NCBI GenBank assembly: GCA_020283715.1
Contig: JAIQCW010000118.1
Span: 62,001-126,000, forward strand
Source of the DNA: Cytauxzoon felis
Taxonomy: Eukaryota > Apicomplexa > Aconoidasida > Piroplasmida > Theileriidae
Length of the DNA: 64,000 nt
Reading direction: 5' to 3'
Shown: one piece after another, positions 1-11,100 of the stretch
How the letters are laid out: each line of letters starts with the position of its first letter
Numbering within the stretch: the first letter of the stretch is position 1
Program-made: the position numbers and the translations under genes
Notes under the pieces: generated by a model
The model's database searches: none
What the model saw: the letters and a program-made list of their open reading frames with translations, nothing else
Told to the model about the DNA's origin: nothing

Positions 1-392
1 TTTGCTAAATCTCTCATTTGTATAGCACTTTGACTAGCCAGCTCACGGGTAGGAGCTAACGATATGCATCCTAATAAATTAGCGTCTGCTGGTAAATTAC
101 CACTATACCCTTCTTCATTTAATAATTTGATAGCCTAAATGAAATTAAAATTAGATATACGATTAGTAATAAAACATACGGGCAATAAGAAACATAAGGT
201 TTTTCCGGAACCAGTTGGTGATTGTATGACGAGGTTTTTGCCTTGAAGTGCTAATGGTAGGACCTTACTCTGTACTTTTGTTAGATATAGGTAGCCCTTA
301 TCTCTCAGTACTTTTTTAGTCTTTGGATCTATATCCAAGTCATCAAATCTTTCATTAGTCAATTCTATGGACTCATCTTCTTTAGATTCCAT
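1..392 (-). CDS. DEAD-box ATP-dependent RNA helicase, 5' part (cut by window edge)
   Basis: Exon 1 (180-392) begins at the ATG at 392 and encodes a Q-motif-like FDDLDIDPKTKKVLRDKGYL segment, a TKVQ element and the Walker A loop SPTGSGKT. A 45-nt intron (135-179, GTATGT donor, TACTAAT branch-like motif, TTTAG acceptor) joins FLLP in phase with AIKLLNEEGY in exon 2 (1-134). Exon 2 carries motif Ia, APTRELA. Motifs II to VI lie outside the window. The family unwinds RNA, often in ribosome assembly; the Q-motif region hints at a nucleolar type such as DDX31/Dbp7, but the piece is too short to decide. It runs divergently from the CAF-1 gene. Confidence 0.85.
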
Positions 393-918
393 ATTTCCTG
401 TTTAGATTGAATAAATAAACTATATGATATACATCTGTGTATTATTTATTGCGATAAAAATTATGCTGTATATAAATTAATAAAATTGAAGTAATAAAAG
501 CGGTATCATATGAGGTAGCTACGAAATATCTGAAATTATTAAAACATTGGGAGTTTTATTTATGCAAATTTAACACTACAGTCGACGATCCATAAAAAAT
601 CATAATTTATACAAGTCTATTTTGGATTTTCTACAAGAAAAATAATAAAAGTTAATTTACAAATGATTTTTTCATGATAACTGGAACACTTTAAGAAAAA
701 ATCAATAAAAAATTTAAAATTCATATACTACGGTAGGATTTTATGGGAGAAATATCTCAAAATTCTTACCTCAAATGACCCTGTGGTGTACCTTATATGT
801 GTAACACATTGCAAACACCATACTATTGGATGATAATTATTATTGTATTATGGGCAATAATATTGATATGTATTGGATATAAAGATAATTATCTTAATGA
901 TCGCACCAATCTAATATA
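393..918. other. Intergenic, divergent promoter region
   Basis: About 525 bp of AT-rich DNA between two divergent genes. No coding exon, RNA gene or repeat copy is visible. It presumably holds promoters for both neighbours (inference from gene orientation). Confidence 0.5.
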
Positions 919-3235
919 ATGTTTGGGTTTTTGAGTACAAAAGGTAATAATCAATCTGTAGTGCAGGAACAGCATAATAATAAACGCCTGAAAACTGATA
1001 TTGAGAATGATAATGGTATATTTTATCATAATTTTGCCATGTTATAATATTATATATAACCATTTCAGATAATTCTTCATATTATGATTTGTCTTATGTT
1101 GAAGGACAAATATCGCAATTAGTATCTTCAGGAATTCTGGTATTATCGTCCATCCTCTCTCTACATCTCATCATCTTATAGAATACAAGCGTTTTGGGTG
1201 ATAAAGATAAATGTGTTGTAATTTGGGAATATATCCAAAGACAATATGATGAATCTCAATCGGAATTTGATGATTTAGATATTGATTCTCGTTTAGTATC
1301 TGTCATTAGAGCATATGGTGAAGGATCAACTCTACCTTTATCGGGTCTTGTACCATTACTAAATGACGCTATTAATTTCTATTGTGCTCCTCTTACTATA
1401 GACTTAAAGCAATTGTTTAAATTTGTACCATTATTATTAATACGTAAAAATCTTGGTGAGCAATACTCATCCGATTCTGGAGTGCGATATTATGATTGTA
1501 TTCGTTCTCAATGCCTATGGGTTTGGGAATCCCCAACTCAAGATGTATTTCCAACCAATCTAATAGAATTTATTAGATCCGCACGGGAACATCGTAATCT
1601 ACTCTCACGACGATTTAAATCACTAGTAAAACTTAAAGATGCACTTAATAACAACGACAAAGATACACAAGATTACACCATTCAAACAATTCACACCGTC
1701 GATAAAAGATTGTCCACCGTTTCCATTGATAAAAAATCTAAATTAGATAAGGTCAGTCCACTCCCCCATTATACCAACGTAACGCAACCTCACTTCATTA
1801 TAACCACCTGAATGAGCTGATCCACTGAGTTGTTGTCCACGAAGGTTATACAACCTCTTCTTTTTCCTCAGACAACCATCCACTTTATGTCCTATAAGTA
1901 TATTCCCACGATCTCTGGGAGTGGCTATACTCTTTAGAGATAGGTAATTAGAAGAGCTTCCATGCAATGGGAAATAGATTATACAAGGCATGACCTATTG
2001 TATATAATAACCTTCGGTGGATAACAACTAATTCACTTTGTTCTATATCTTTATAATCTATATAGAAGAATCGCAATGAGAAAAAGGTTGGTTCTAACAT
2101 GTTACTTAACTGGCTGAAGGTGCCTAAGGACCATGTTCAAGCTCATAAGTGTGTTGTGTTGTTGAACGGTGTCGAAGGTAGTTTAGATGAGACGTTCGTT
2201 GATTTGTGTATAAAAGATGAGCAGAAATTACTGATGATATCGATTTTGAACGAATTAGATAGGATGGACGAAAATGTATCATTTATAATGAGATGTGAGT
2301 CTCATAGGAATGTATGGAATAGGATTTTTACATTAATGTCAGTTCATCGTCATTTTTATGTGGAGGATTTAACTGACCCACAAAAAAACATTTATATCGA
2401 GGATGTACATAATAATATAGAGCAGGATAAATACGGTGACAATTTATTGAAATTGATCAGGCCACGTATATTTCAAATGTATGATAATATATGGAAAAGA
2501 CCTCCAATGAGATTATTAATCTGTAGATGTAGTAATAATATCGGGGCAAAGAACCAATTGGGTATTGAATTATCATTGGACTACTTTAATGATTCTGATG
2601 AAGAGTGGTATGAACGCTATGATGCTGATGATGTCGAAATGATTAGCAGTGATGAAGAGCACGATGATGATGAAGGCGCTGATGAGGATGACGAGTGGAT
2701 TGTACATGATAGTCCTAATCATATTAGAGAATTCAGTACTGGTATATTTAATAATGATAATATTAGTGATAATATCAAAGTATATTGTTTATATAAAAAT
2801 TGGCATTGGATTATCGATGGAAATTCATTATCATCTTATGATATATGCAATCGTCAGATTGCATCCGATCATGGACTCATCGTCTCACCGTCCGTTTATG
2901 GGTTTGGGTTCGAAGGATATACCAAAAACCCCATATTGGAAATCTTCAAATGCATATCTTCCAATAAATTAACACTTGGACGTAATGGAATTGAAGATTT
3001 AATCAAATTCTGCCATGGCAAACACCAATCCAGAGACGAACTAATATACGAATTCAAAAATATTAAACCTTACATCTCAGTTGCAGAAATTAAACATAAA
3101 TTCAATAAATATCTGTTCAAAACCAAAATTGATGACACACCATATCGATGGCTCGCTACACCAAATGCCACAAAAATTTTCAATCTCAAACAACAACTCG
3201 ATAAAATACTCAAAATACACCTTAACGAATCTTAA
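919..3235 (+). CDS. Chromatin assembly factor 1 large subunit (CAF-1 p150/CHAF1A-like), four exons
   Basis: Four phase-consistent exons: 919-1015, 1069-1139, 1182-1751 and 2066-3235, giving about 635 residues. Introns are 53, 42 and 314 nt; donor AAG|GTCAGT at 1752 and acceptor TATAG at 2065 join phase 0 to phase 0. The diagnostic part is the acidic block around the DSDEEW motif, followed by a long Asp/Glu run and DDEWIVHD, which matches the DSDxEWE acidic motif of CAF-1 subunit A. The N-terminal half is not otherwise recognised. CAF-1 deposits H3-H4 on newly replicated DNA in the nucleus. The third intron is enlarged by an R1 element. The two halves could be read as separate genes, but splice phase and the lack of a separate promoter region favour one. 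Confidence 0.65.
1838..1985 (-). repeat. R1 palindromic element inside CAF-1 intron 3
   Basis: Contains the core CCACGATCTCTGGGAGTGGC, hairpin 1 CTCT-TT-AGAG (1930-1939), the linker ATAGGTAATTAGAAGAGC and hairpin 2 CCAT-GCA-ATGG (1960-1970). The terminal motif is degenerate here. The element accounts for about half of an intron that would otherwise be of normal short length. Confidence 0.85.
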
Positions 3236-3873
3236 TAAATTTATAAATCAACGTACGCTAGCGAAAATGTGAGTTGTTGTCTATCCCACAGATTACTGCA
3301 CAATTTGTATTCCACTCTCATTCACTGACGTCTATCAGTATATTCTCCGTGACATCTGGGGGTGGTTATACTTGGATCTGGTATATTATTTACGGTGCCA
3401 ATGTACTCATGTATTACGAAACTGTAGGATATCGTATTATGAATGAGATGGTGGTGATCAATAATAGTTAAATTGTGAAATTCATATGATAATTGTTAAG
3501 TCCGTATATATCATTATTAGTTATTATTGTCATGTAGTGTTAGAGTTTGATGATACGAACCTCATTAATTATTGGGCTGTGGTGTTATTTTTATTAAAAA
3601 AATCATTACAAATTATTTTTTTCATAAAAATTAAATTACTATAATACAAGCACACAAATAGTCACATGCAGAATACAATTTCTGCTGTAAAGCGGATAAC
3701 AATAGAACAAACCTCATATTATAATATATATAAAATGTGAATTAAAATAGTAAATTAGCTACTTTACAATATAATATCAAGATAAAGAGTTTTTACGTTA
3801 TTATTACAGAAATTTGGGAAATTAATATCACACGGTTGTTAAATGTAAAAAATAATATTCTTCCATCACCATT
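3236..3873. other. Convergent intergenic region with a decayed R1 copy
   Basis: Between the 3' ends of CAF-1 and the HSA/SANT gene. At about 3345-3380 the sequence CCGTGACATCTGGGGGTGG followed by TTATACTT resembles the R1 core with several substitutions and no intact hairpin. An open frame at 3274-3471 runs through this remnant and shows no recognisable domain, so I do not call it a gene. Confidence 0.45.
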
Positions 3874-6426
3874 TCACCTACGATATTGCTCATTGAATCT
3901 GTAAATGTATTCATCATCTGTATTATTCCAGTGTTGTATGGGTGGTTGATGAGGTGATCCGATATTGAGTGGGTTATACATGTATTTACCATTGATTATT
4001 GGTGGTATATTATGGTACATTTGTATGGGTTGTCTTTTAAAAATGGAATTATCGGGTGTTTGATTTCTATATAATTGTTGTCCTTTATCAATGTAATCTA
4101 ACTGATTTTGCTGCCGCACCCGATGTTTGGGTGTATTTTCAAGTGGTGTATGTGGTTTTCTTTTTAATTCGCTAGAGGTTGAAGAGGTAGAAGAGGTACT
4201 ATTTAAATTATTACTATTTACTATAATTTTCATATATGAAAATGATCCTTGAGCACATGTTTCACCTTTGGATAATGCGATTTTAGCGTATGTTGCTAAT
4301 AATTCCGGTAAATTATTCTCATCAACAGATGAATTTATATCACTTATATATCGTTGTACTAATTCTTGTGTATAACCTTGTTCATATTGGTTATCATTTT
4401 TACGCTGTTTATCCCAATTATGTATCCTAGATTTCGTTAACATTGTATTCAAATCCGCCTCAAACATCTTACTGTATAATAAATGCTGCGGAGGCACAAA
4501 TTTCGAGATGGTAGATATTGATAATGCCACTCGACGTACACGATAGTCGCATCTTATTCTACCGGAATAAAATAATGAATACACAAACATCTTGGTAGGT
4601 ATTCCTAAAAAACCAATCCTCAGTTGCTTGTGCATCTTATTAGACCATTCACTATAACCCAATTTTCTAATCAAGTCATTCTTGACGTCATAAACTTTAT
4701 AAAAATTAAAATTGCGATTTCTACACTCATCATTCACTACACCAACCTCATCTCTTATATTTTCCGGTATCAATAAACCCACATCTGCATCCGTCTCCTT
4801 CAATACTATGGTGCCCTTACTATCGTCAGTATACAATCCCAGTCGCGAAAATATGCCGTCTGATTTCGATGATCTATTCACTGTCTTTGAAAATATCTTA
4901 CATTTACCAATGTAAGATTTTATATTTTCAGTAAAAAGAAATGAATAATCACCATACCTTACAACTTCTCGTTCCAGTGACATATCATGTTCTTTCACTC
5001 CACTCGCCGTTGAGCCCTTGTTATTTAGTTTTCCATCCAATTCCCGTGGGTCAGCTACAGGTTCTCCACGTGAGGCCTTATCACTACAATCTCCACCGCC
5101 ACGATCTCTGGGAGTGGCTATACTCTTTCGAGATAGGTAATTAGAAGAGCTGTCTGCAGGACTGACCTCAGGTGGAGCATATGTTGGTGTTTCATTGGCA
5201 TCTGTGTCCATGGTTCGATTAAATGGTACAATAGGTTTGAAATATTCGACTGTAGGAGGTGGATCGATAAAAGATAGTATAGTTTTGGATTGTTTGGGTC
5301 CAAGTAGTTTTCTGGACGAGTTAATTAGTCCTCTGGGTGTTCTGGTGATTTTATTAAACGCAACTTGACATGTGTTGGAATTGAATTCATGTGCTAGCAG
5401 CCCACCGGAACAACATCTGAGATTCAGAGCAATTGCAATAAACGGCCAACATAGATCTTTTAGCATCCAGTCGTCTAACAATTCAAAATCAGCTTCGCTG
5501 GGTAAGATTTCATCCCACTTTAAAATTAATTTTTGAACATGGACAGATTGAACATTTTGTTGTTCTAGGAAATCTCTGTAATTAATTGATATACAAAATG
5601 GGTCAATATCATCTCTGGGTATCCTTCTAATAGGTAAAAATTTACCGTAAGACTGTGTAGATGTGGTAGATTGTGAACCTTTAAGCACGGATGGATTGAT
5701 ACCTTTTAAGAATATATTTGGGCTATTTTTTAAAGAATATAACAATAACATTAAAATATTATAATCGAAATCATGTCTTTTATTTAGAGATGGCAATGTG
5801 AATACATCTAATTCGTCTCTGGGCGGTCTAAATGTACAAGGATATAATTCAGCACCTAATGCAACCATATGATTTAAAGTTGATGATACAACATCATTAA
5901 CAGATTTATTAGCGTTTCTACCAATAGGTACACTTAATGCTATCAAATCAATCTCTTTTGTTGGTACAACATCTATATAATCTGTATTATTTGATAAGAC
6001 TTTGATATTACTATTATAAATCTTTGTACAATAATCATATAAACTATTAGATATATCAACTTTTTTTAAATTTAACCAGAAATTTGTAATATAAAAACAA
6101 CATTGTTTTGCTGGCCAATCATGCTTCAATTTATTTCTATTGATAACTGATAGTTGTATTGATGATATTATCTCTTTTGCTACATGCTTCTTCCATCTTC
6201 TTTCGTGATAATAATCAACAGCCATCCAATTCATTTCTTGTAATATTAAATCACGGTAACTACGACTCCTTTGCGATGGTTCTGGCGCCAATATACTATA
6301 ACCATTCTTAACCAATGAGTATACATACTTTGACATATCATAATCACTCATATCTGTTTTCTTGTTTTCATCTACCCTTATTCTATCTTCATCACCACCT
6401 TCATCCAAATCTATATCCTCCGCCAT
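3874..6426 (-). CDS. HSA/SANT-domain protein, EAF1/VID21-like (NuA4-type chromatin complex)
   Basis: Single-exon gene of 850 residues starting at the ATG at 6426. Residues about 58-95 (EMNWMAVDYYHERRWKKHVA) look like an HSA domain, which binds actin-related proteins in chromatin complexes. Residues about 300-365 (EADFELLDDW...CWPFIAIALNLR) resemble a SANT/Myb repeat, the EAF1 order. No Snf2 ATPase motifs are present, which argues against SWR1/p400. The C-terminal third is low-complexity, Asn/Gln/Pro-rich. An R1 element is embedded in frame at residues about 418-475 (PPEVSPADSSSNYLS through PVADPRELDG). Assignment to NuA4 is inference from domain order. Confidence 0.5.
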   Translation of the reverse strand: MAEDIDLDEGGDEDRIRVDENKKTDMSDYDMSKYVYSLVKNGYSILAPEPSQRSRSYRDLILQEMNWMAVDYYHERRWKKHVAKEIISSIQLSVINRNKLKHDWPAKQCCFYITNFWLNLKKVDISNSLYDYCTKIYNSNIKVLSNNTDYIDVVPTKEIDLIALSVPIGRNANKSVNDVVSSTLNHMVALGAELYPCTFRPPRDELDVFTLPSLNKRHDFDYNILMLLLYSLKNSPNIFLKGINPSVLKGSQSTTSTQSYGKFLPIRRIPRDDIDPFCISINYRDFLEQQNVQSVHVQKLILKWDEILPSEADFELLDDWMLKDLCWPFIAIALNLRCCSGGLLAHEFNSNTCQVAFNKITRTPRGLINSSRKLLGPKQSKTILSFIDPPPTVEYFKPIVPFNRTMDTDANETPTYAPPEVSPADSSSNYLSRKSIATPRDRGGGDCSDKASRGEPVADPRELDGKLNNKGSTASGVKEHDMSLEREVVRYGDYSFLFTENIKSYIGKCKIFSKTVNRSSKSDGIFSRLGLYTDDSKGTIVLKETDADVGLLIPENIRDEVGVVNDECRNRNFNFYKVYDVKNDLIRKLGYSEWSNKMHKQLRIGFLGIPTKMFVYSLFYSGRIRCDYRVRRVALSISTISKFVPPQHLLYSKMFEADLNTMLTKSRIHNWDKQRKNDNQYEQGYTQELVQRYISDINSSVDENNLPELLATYAKIALSKGETCAQGSFSYMKIIVNSNNLNSTSSTSSTSSELKRKPHTPLENTPKHRVRQQNQLDYIDKGQQLYRNQTPDNSIFKRQPIQMYHNIPPIINGKYMYNPLNIGSPHQPPIQHWNNTDDEYIYRFNEQYRR
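5003..5175 (-). repeat. R1 element embedded in the coding exon of the HSA/SANT protein
   Basis: Full-length copy: Arg-Glu-Leu module, core CCACGATCTCTGGGAGTGGC, hairpin 1 with one substitution (CTC-TTTC-GAG), hairpin 2 GTC-TGCAG-GAC and terminal ACCTCAGGTGGA. It is read in the SSNYLS frame, with Arg replacing Leu (SRKS). The flanking protein sequence is ordinary and continues in frame on both sides. Confidence 0.9.
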
Positions 6427-6762
6427 TCTTTGTAGATTTATTTATTCATTAATTATACATTTACATATCAACTCTACGATCATCATACACTGAGTTTATT
6501 CACACCTTTTCATACAATTCTATACCCAACTTTACTATAATACCAAATTATCATATAGTCCACTCATTCATCCATAATCTTTATCCTTTATATATATTTA
6601 TAATTTATAAATCATCAATTATTTCATATGCAATTTCAAATTTGCGCCAAATTACTTTCTTAAATTCAATTTACACATCTCGCTCCAGTCCACCACTCAC
6701 ATACATACACCAACTAGACAATTTATTAAATTACAATCTGAGTTTATTAATTGAAAATTATG
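6427..6762. other. Intergenic spacer
   Basis: About 336 bp of AT-rich DNA between the start of the HSA/SANT gene and the 3' end of ATG4, both on the minus strand. No exon, repeat or RNA gene recognised. Confidence 0.4.
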
Positions 6763-7981
6763 CTATAATACAAATTCAAATGGATAATATTCACTTAATT
6801 TCGGATTCTGTGAGTTTTTTTCCTGAAATTCTCTAAAGTCCAGCAGACCCTGAAAGTGGTTGAATGAGGGTTCTATGAGCTCTACCTTAAACAAGAATAC
6901 TAGGGTCATTGACGTATTAACATTATTCCAACGCATGTAATCCATACGATTTGATGTGAAGGCTTTAATTATATCGACATTCTCCATGCTTTTAAATGCA
7001 GGCTAATTGTTGTTATGAAGTAATTTTTATTTCATCCCTCAACGTACTGAACATTTAACATGTGGATCGAGATAGAACAAGTTGACCTTATCACAACCAA
7101 CAAAGTAATATGATCTACCGCTAATGGTACCACCGACTATGCCGTGGAACTGTTTGAATGTAAACAACGATATCATAGCTTCCTTTTCATTGGAATCCAG
7201 TTGTTTGTTGATAGATATCCATACTATTATATTCCTACGCTTTCAAGATTTTACGCGCATATAACAAACTTGCTCCTCTCGAGTGCCTCGTAAATCTATG
7301 AATTTATGCATTTATAATCATTCTACCTACTTTACTCACATAAAACACAGAATCCGGAAATGCGATTGATTTAAATGGTAGATTTGTGTCGTTTATGATC
7401 CTGTCATAGCAAATTGCGCTGCTAGTTGGTCCATACTTAAGGAAGTTCGTACAGGTTTTGATCACTTGGTCGATAATAATTACATTGTAAATTGAGAAGA
7501 TCGCATTGTATGTGTCACGAAATTGCGAAAGAATTACGTACAGACTGTTGCATTTACTGGTGGTATTACCCTTGAGCACATTAATGAAGTCCTCTATGTC
7601 CGCAGACGATTCAGTGTCGATCTTGTCTGGTATAATGGCGGTTAAATTCAAATCTTCACCGAATACGATTGTTATAATCACTTGTATCAATGCCATTTGC
7701 GTGCTTCTAACTACACATCCCCAACCTCGATCTGTATCTATGATTATGCAACTCCTTTTATAGAGCGTTGAAATTCGATCGGAAATCGGTACTTTAAAGT
7801 CAAATCCATGACGATAAGTGAAGAGAATGATGGAGGATAACTTTTTCTTGAGCAGATGAAATTCTAAAGGGTCATCGATGTTATAGACATGTCCAAGTAT
7901 CCACACATCACCTACCACTCGACGCTTCAAGCGTATAAATTGAATGACGTCTAGTACACTATCAAATAAACTGAATAACAT
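6763..7981 (-). CDS. ATG4: ATG4-type cysteine protease (peptidase C54), five exons
   Basis: Exons 7340-7981, 7255-7295, 7048-7234 and 6763-7002 are phase-consistent and give about 369 residues. The intron pattern is 44, 20 and 45 nt. Residues 82-92 hold the catalytic-Cys motif TDRGWGCVVRS (Cys89). Exon 7048-7234 encodes FKQFHGIVGG, YYFVGC and the catalytic LDPH motif. All three members of the Cys-Asp-His triad are therefore present. ATG4 processes and delipidates ATG8, which in apicomplexans acts mainly at the apicoplast membrane. The protein is near the short end for the family. The last exon (PAFKSMENVDIIKAF...) is assigned from phase and position. Confidence 0.85.
7235..7254 (-). other. 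20-nt spliceosomal intron in ATG4
   Basis: Read on the minus strand it is GTAAAATCTTGAAAGCGTAG. Without its removal the frame hits a TAA immediately; with removal, FVIC joins to IIVWISINKQL, which aligns with the conserved hydrophobic strand before the ATG4 LDPH region. Confidence 0.65.
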
Positions 7982-8159
7982 AAAACATAAACAAAAGAAA
8001 ATTTTGATTGAAGTGTAACGAAGGGAAATGAGTTTAGGAGGAGGAATATGGAGGGGTAGGAGGGTAAAAGAACCATATTTTAGTAGCTCCAGGCATCCTC
8101 AGACATCAGTATTTCGAAACCTTTGCCAACTTCGTCATCGGACTATATCCTACCCCTTC

Positions 8160-11100
8160 TCAATAGTCACGTGGACTAGCTTTATTCGTGTATGATTGGA
8201 TTATATTCTTGAGATGTTGTTCGACTTGAGTGTTGTTCTGTACGTGAGACCAGAATTTGTTCTTACTGACCTTGATGAACTCGAAAAGCAAGTGTATAAT
8301 TCCCCAAGGGTAAGGTTTTGGAGTGAGTAGCCTCTCAAGCAGCGTAAGAATCAGGTGCTCCTGTAGATTCCCTTCACCCTTTTCGAAGAGTAGAGTGATA
8401 AAGTTGATGAATTTCATTGTTGTATTGTTTGGATACCTGACATGTAACATTATGCTCGAGAGAATGAGGTGTTTGACCTGACCTTTACTGTTGAGTATAA
8501 TCTTTTCCAACAAGTCGTAGCAATTTTCGATGCTTACAGATGAGGATATTTTCGAGAGTAAAGTTGGGAGTGTGTAACCAATATATAGCGTAAAGTGATT
8601 AATCAATGTGAGGTCTAGACTGTCCATTAATTCTCTTGTAATAGCCGCTTGATATTTACTGAGGGGTTCGTTAATGTATAAATCTATAATGGTCTTCAGT
8701 CCATTCCTTTTTAAAATCGTTTGGATGTGATTGGTATAAATCATTGGCGGTACATCGTTATGCTCCAATGTAAGTGGGCTGGGTACCTTTACATTCCTTG
8801 GCGTACAACTTGTGATTAAATTACGTATCTTTACCGCCCTTTGTGGTAGTACATCGCATAGACTGAGATAATAACCGCATAGAAACTCAGGTGCACATTG
8901 GATGATATAAAAGAGTATAAACGTTATAATTTTGTCATTTCCTTGAGTATATACGATGGCATGCTGGAATAGCTGGTGGTACAATGGCCAATCCACAGGT
9001 GAAGATATTATATTTTGTACAAAAGTCTTATTCCCCACCAACGTCAGCCAATATTCCCCAAATTCATTGTACTCTAGGGGTGATGCAGACAATAAGAAAT
9101 GACCAATAGATACAAAAAAACTATTTCCATCGACCCTGGATAACAAAATTTCTATTACCTTGGAGAAAATTGGTAGACACTTATCAAAGGTTAAGAGATG
9201 GAGTAGGAGGTGAAGCACCTTTTGGAGGATGAAAACATCCTGTTGTATTAATCCTAAAACCATTCTTGTCCATGCATTACAATATTCAAATGTTTCCACT
9301 TTATGTAGAGATGAGAACAAGTCAGATAAATTATAAAGATCATTGGCACCCCTAGGGTTACAAGATAGTTGTAAAGTCAAAAGAAAACTGGATGTGATGA
9401 ATGCATCAATCGGCTGCTCATTGAAGTTGAGATAGAAATTTTCCAATTCCTTCTCATTATTAATCTTTAAATATTCTGAAAATAACTTGACGAATTTCCA
9501 ATTAACGAGTTCATTTAATTGTATAACCATTTTATTCCTGGGTAGCGCATCATCTGTGACTATAGAATATAAAGTCCTCAATTTATCTACAGATTCAATC
9601 TTATAATTTACTACACGGTCATAGAGCTTCCTCAGCTCTATTGGTATACCAATGGATTGTATGATCAAATTACCATCACATTTGCTCAGATATTGTATAG
9701 ACTGTGGTAAATCTGAGGAATTAATGTAACTGCACTCGATAATCAGACGATATAAAATTTTCGCAACGAATTCCACATCGACAGAATTACATAGGAATTG
9801 GTCCAACACACTCATCTTGATCAATTTAAACCTCAAAAACAACACCAATTTACTAAAGGTCAAGTTTGGTAAGAGTTGTGTTGTATAATTCAACAAAGTC
9901 GGGGCGTTGTTGATCAACATCTCAATTAAACAAAATTCAATTTCCAAAACAATCGATGATATACAAACCCCTTTGTTCGTCTCAATTATAGTCTTTAACA
10001 GCTTATTTATGATAACCTCAAAACATTCTGTAAGGTTAGAAGCGTGTAAACAGAGGTAATGCATATTCCACAAAAGTGTGAAGATAATGTGATCCCTTGG
10101 TAGACAAGACAGTAATAATAATGAAGGTGTCTCCGCTGTGTATATAAATTTGCTGTTATTTAATGGTACAATTGGCGGATACATCATTATATATTTAGAA
10201 ATGTCCTTCAATCTGTTGTCAAATTCGTCAAATTTACAAATTATTAATTGAGTTGGCAAATTGTCAATTGGTGGTATGATAAAATAATCCGGCAGACGTA
10301 TGCCCAAAGATCTCTTATCATTCTTTATATAATCATTGCCCTGGATCTTATTAATATTAGATGGTACCAAATATATAAACTTTTTATATATGGAGATCAT
10401 ATTATTTATGTCCATCGATTGTATCTGTAAACTCTCGGGCAATTTTTTGTCAGTTGCACAACTTTCTCTCCATGACGTTATATTGTCATCCAAGCATCGT
10501 GTCATCAATTCTATGGTTAACTGCTCAACCAATGCATACACCAGGCCTATATTATCCTTGGTCAACACCTGAGATATGCTCTCGACTCCTATATTCATTA
10601 ATTCGTCATTATCATTTATCTCATTTATCTTATCCACAATCTCATTGTATAAAATCGACATCAAAATCTCCCTACTATTGACCATGACCAAGCTGGAAGC
10701 TAGGCCAGTGGATATCGATGTGATGCACTTCTTTATTATGTCTACCGGAGTGTCGAGTGGGAAGTCTATTTTAATCAGCTCGTTACAGGATATCATACAC
10801 GTAGTAACAGTCTTTTCAATCATAGAAATCGACTCCTTGTAACACACCTCTACCGCAGATAGAATCAAGTCGTGCCAAATTACACTCAACTGAATGTTCA
10901 TTATTTTTGGATTTATTATAATCTTCTTTTTCAATAGTGTCCCAATTTCCTGATGTATTGACGGTATTTTTATCTTGGATTCTATCGCGTTACACGACCA
11001 TATAGAGGATGATATTCGCGGTACCTGATCCAGCTCCGATAAGACCATATGTTTTAGCAGGGACGAAGAACCGTGAAGGATAGAAGATTGAGATTGAGTC

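Noticed and set aside
1194..3235. Two separate genes at 1194-1811 and 2099-3235
   Set aside because: A donor at 1752 and an acceptor at 2065 join them in phase, and the intervening part is an R1 element; one CAF-1 gene is more likely.
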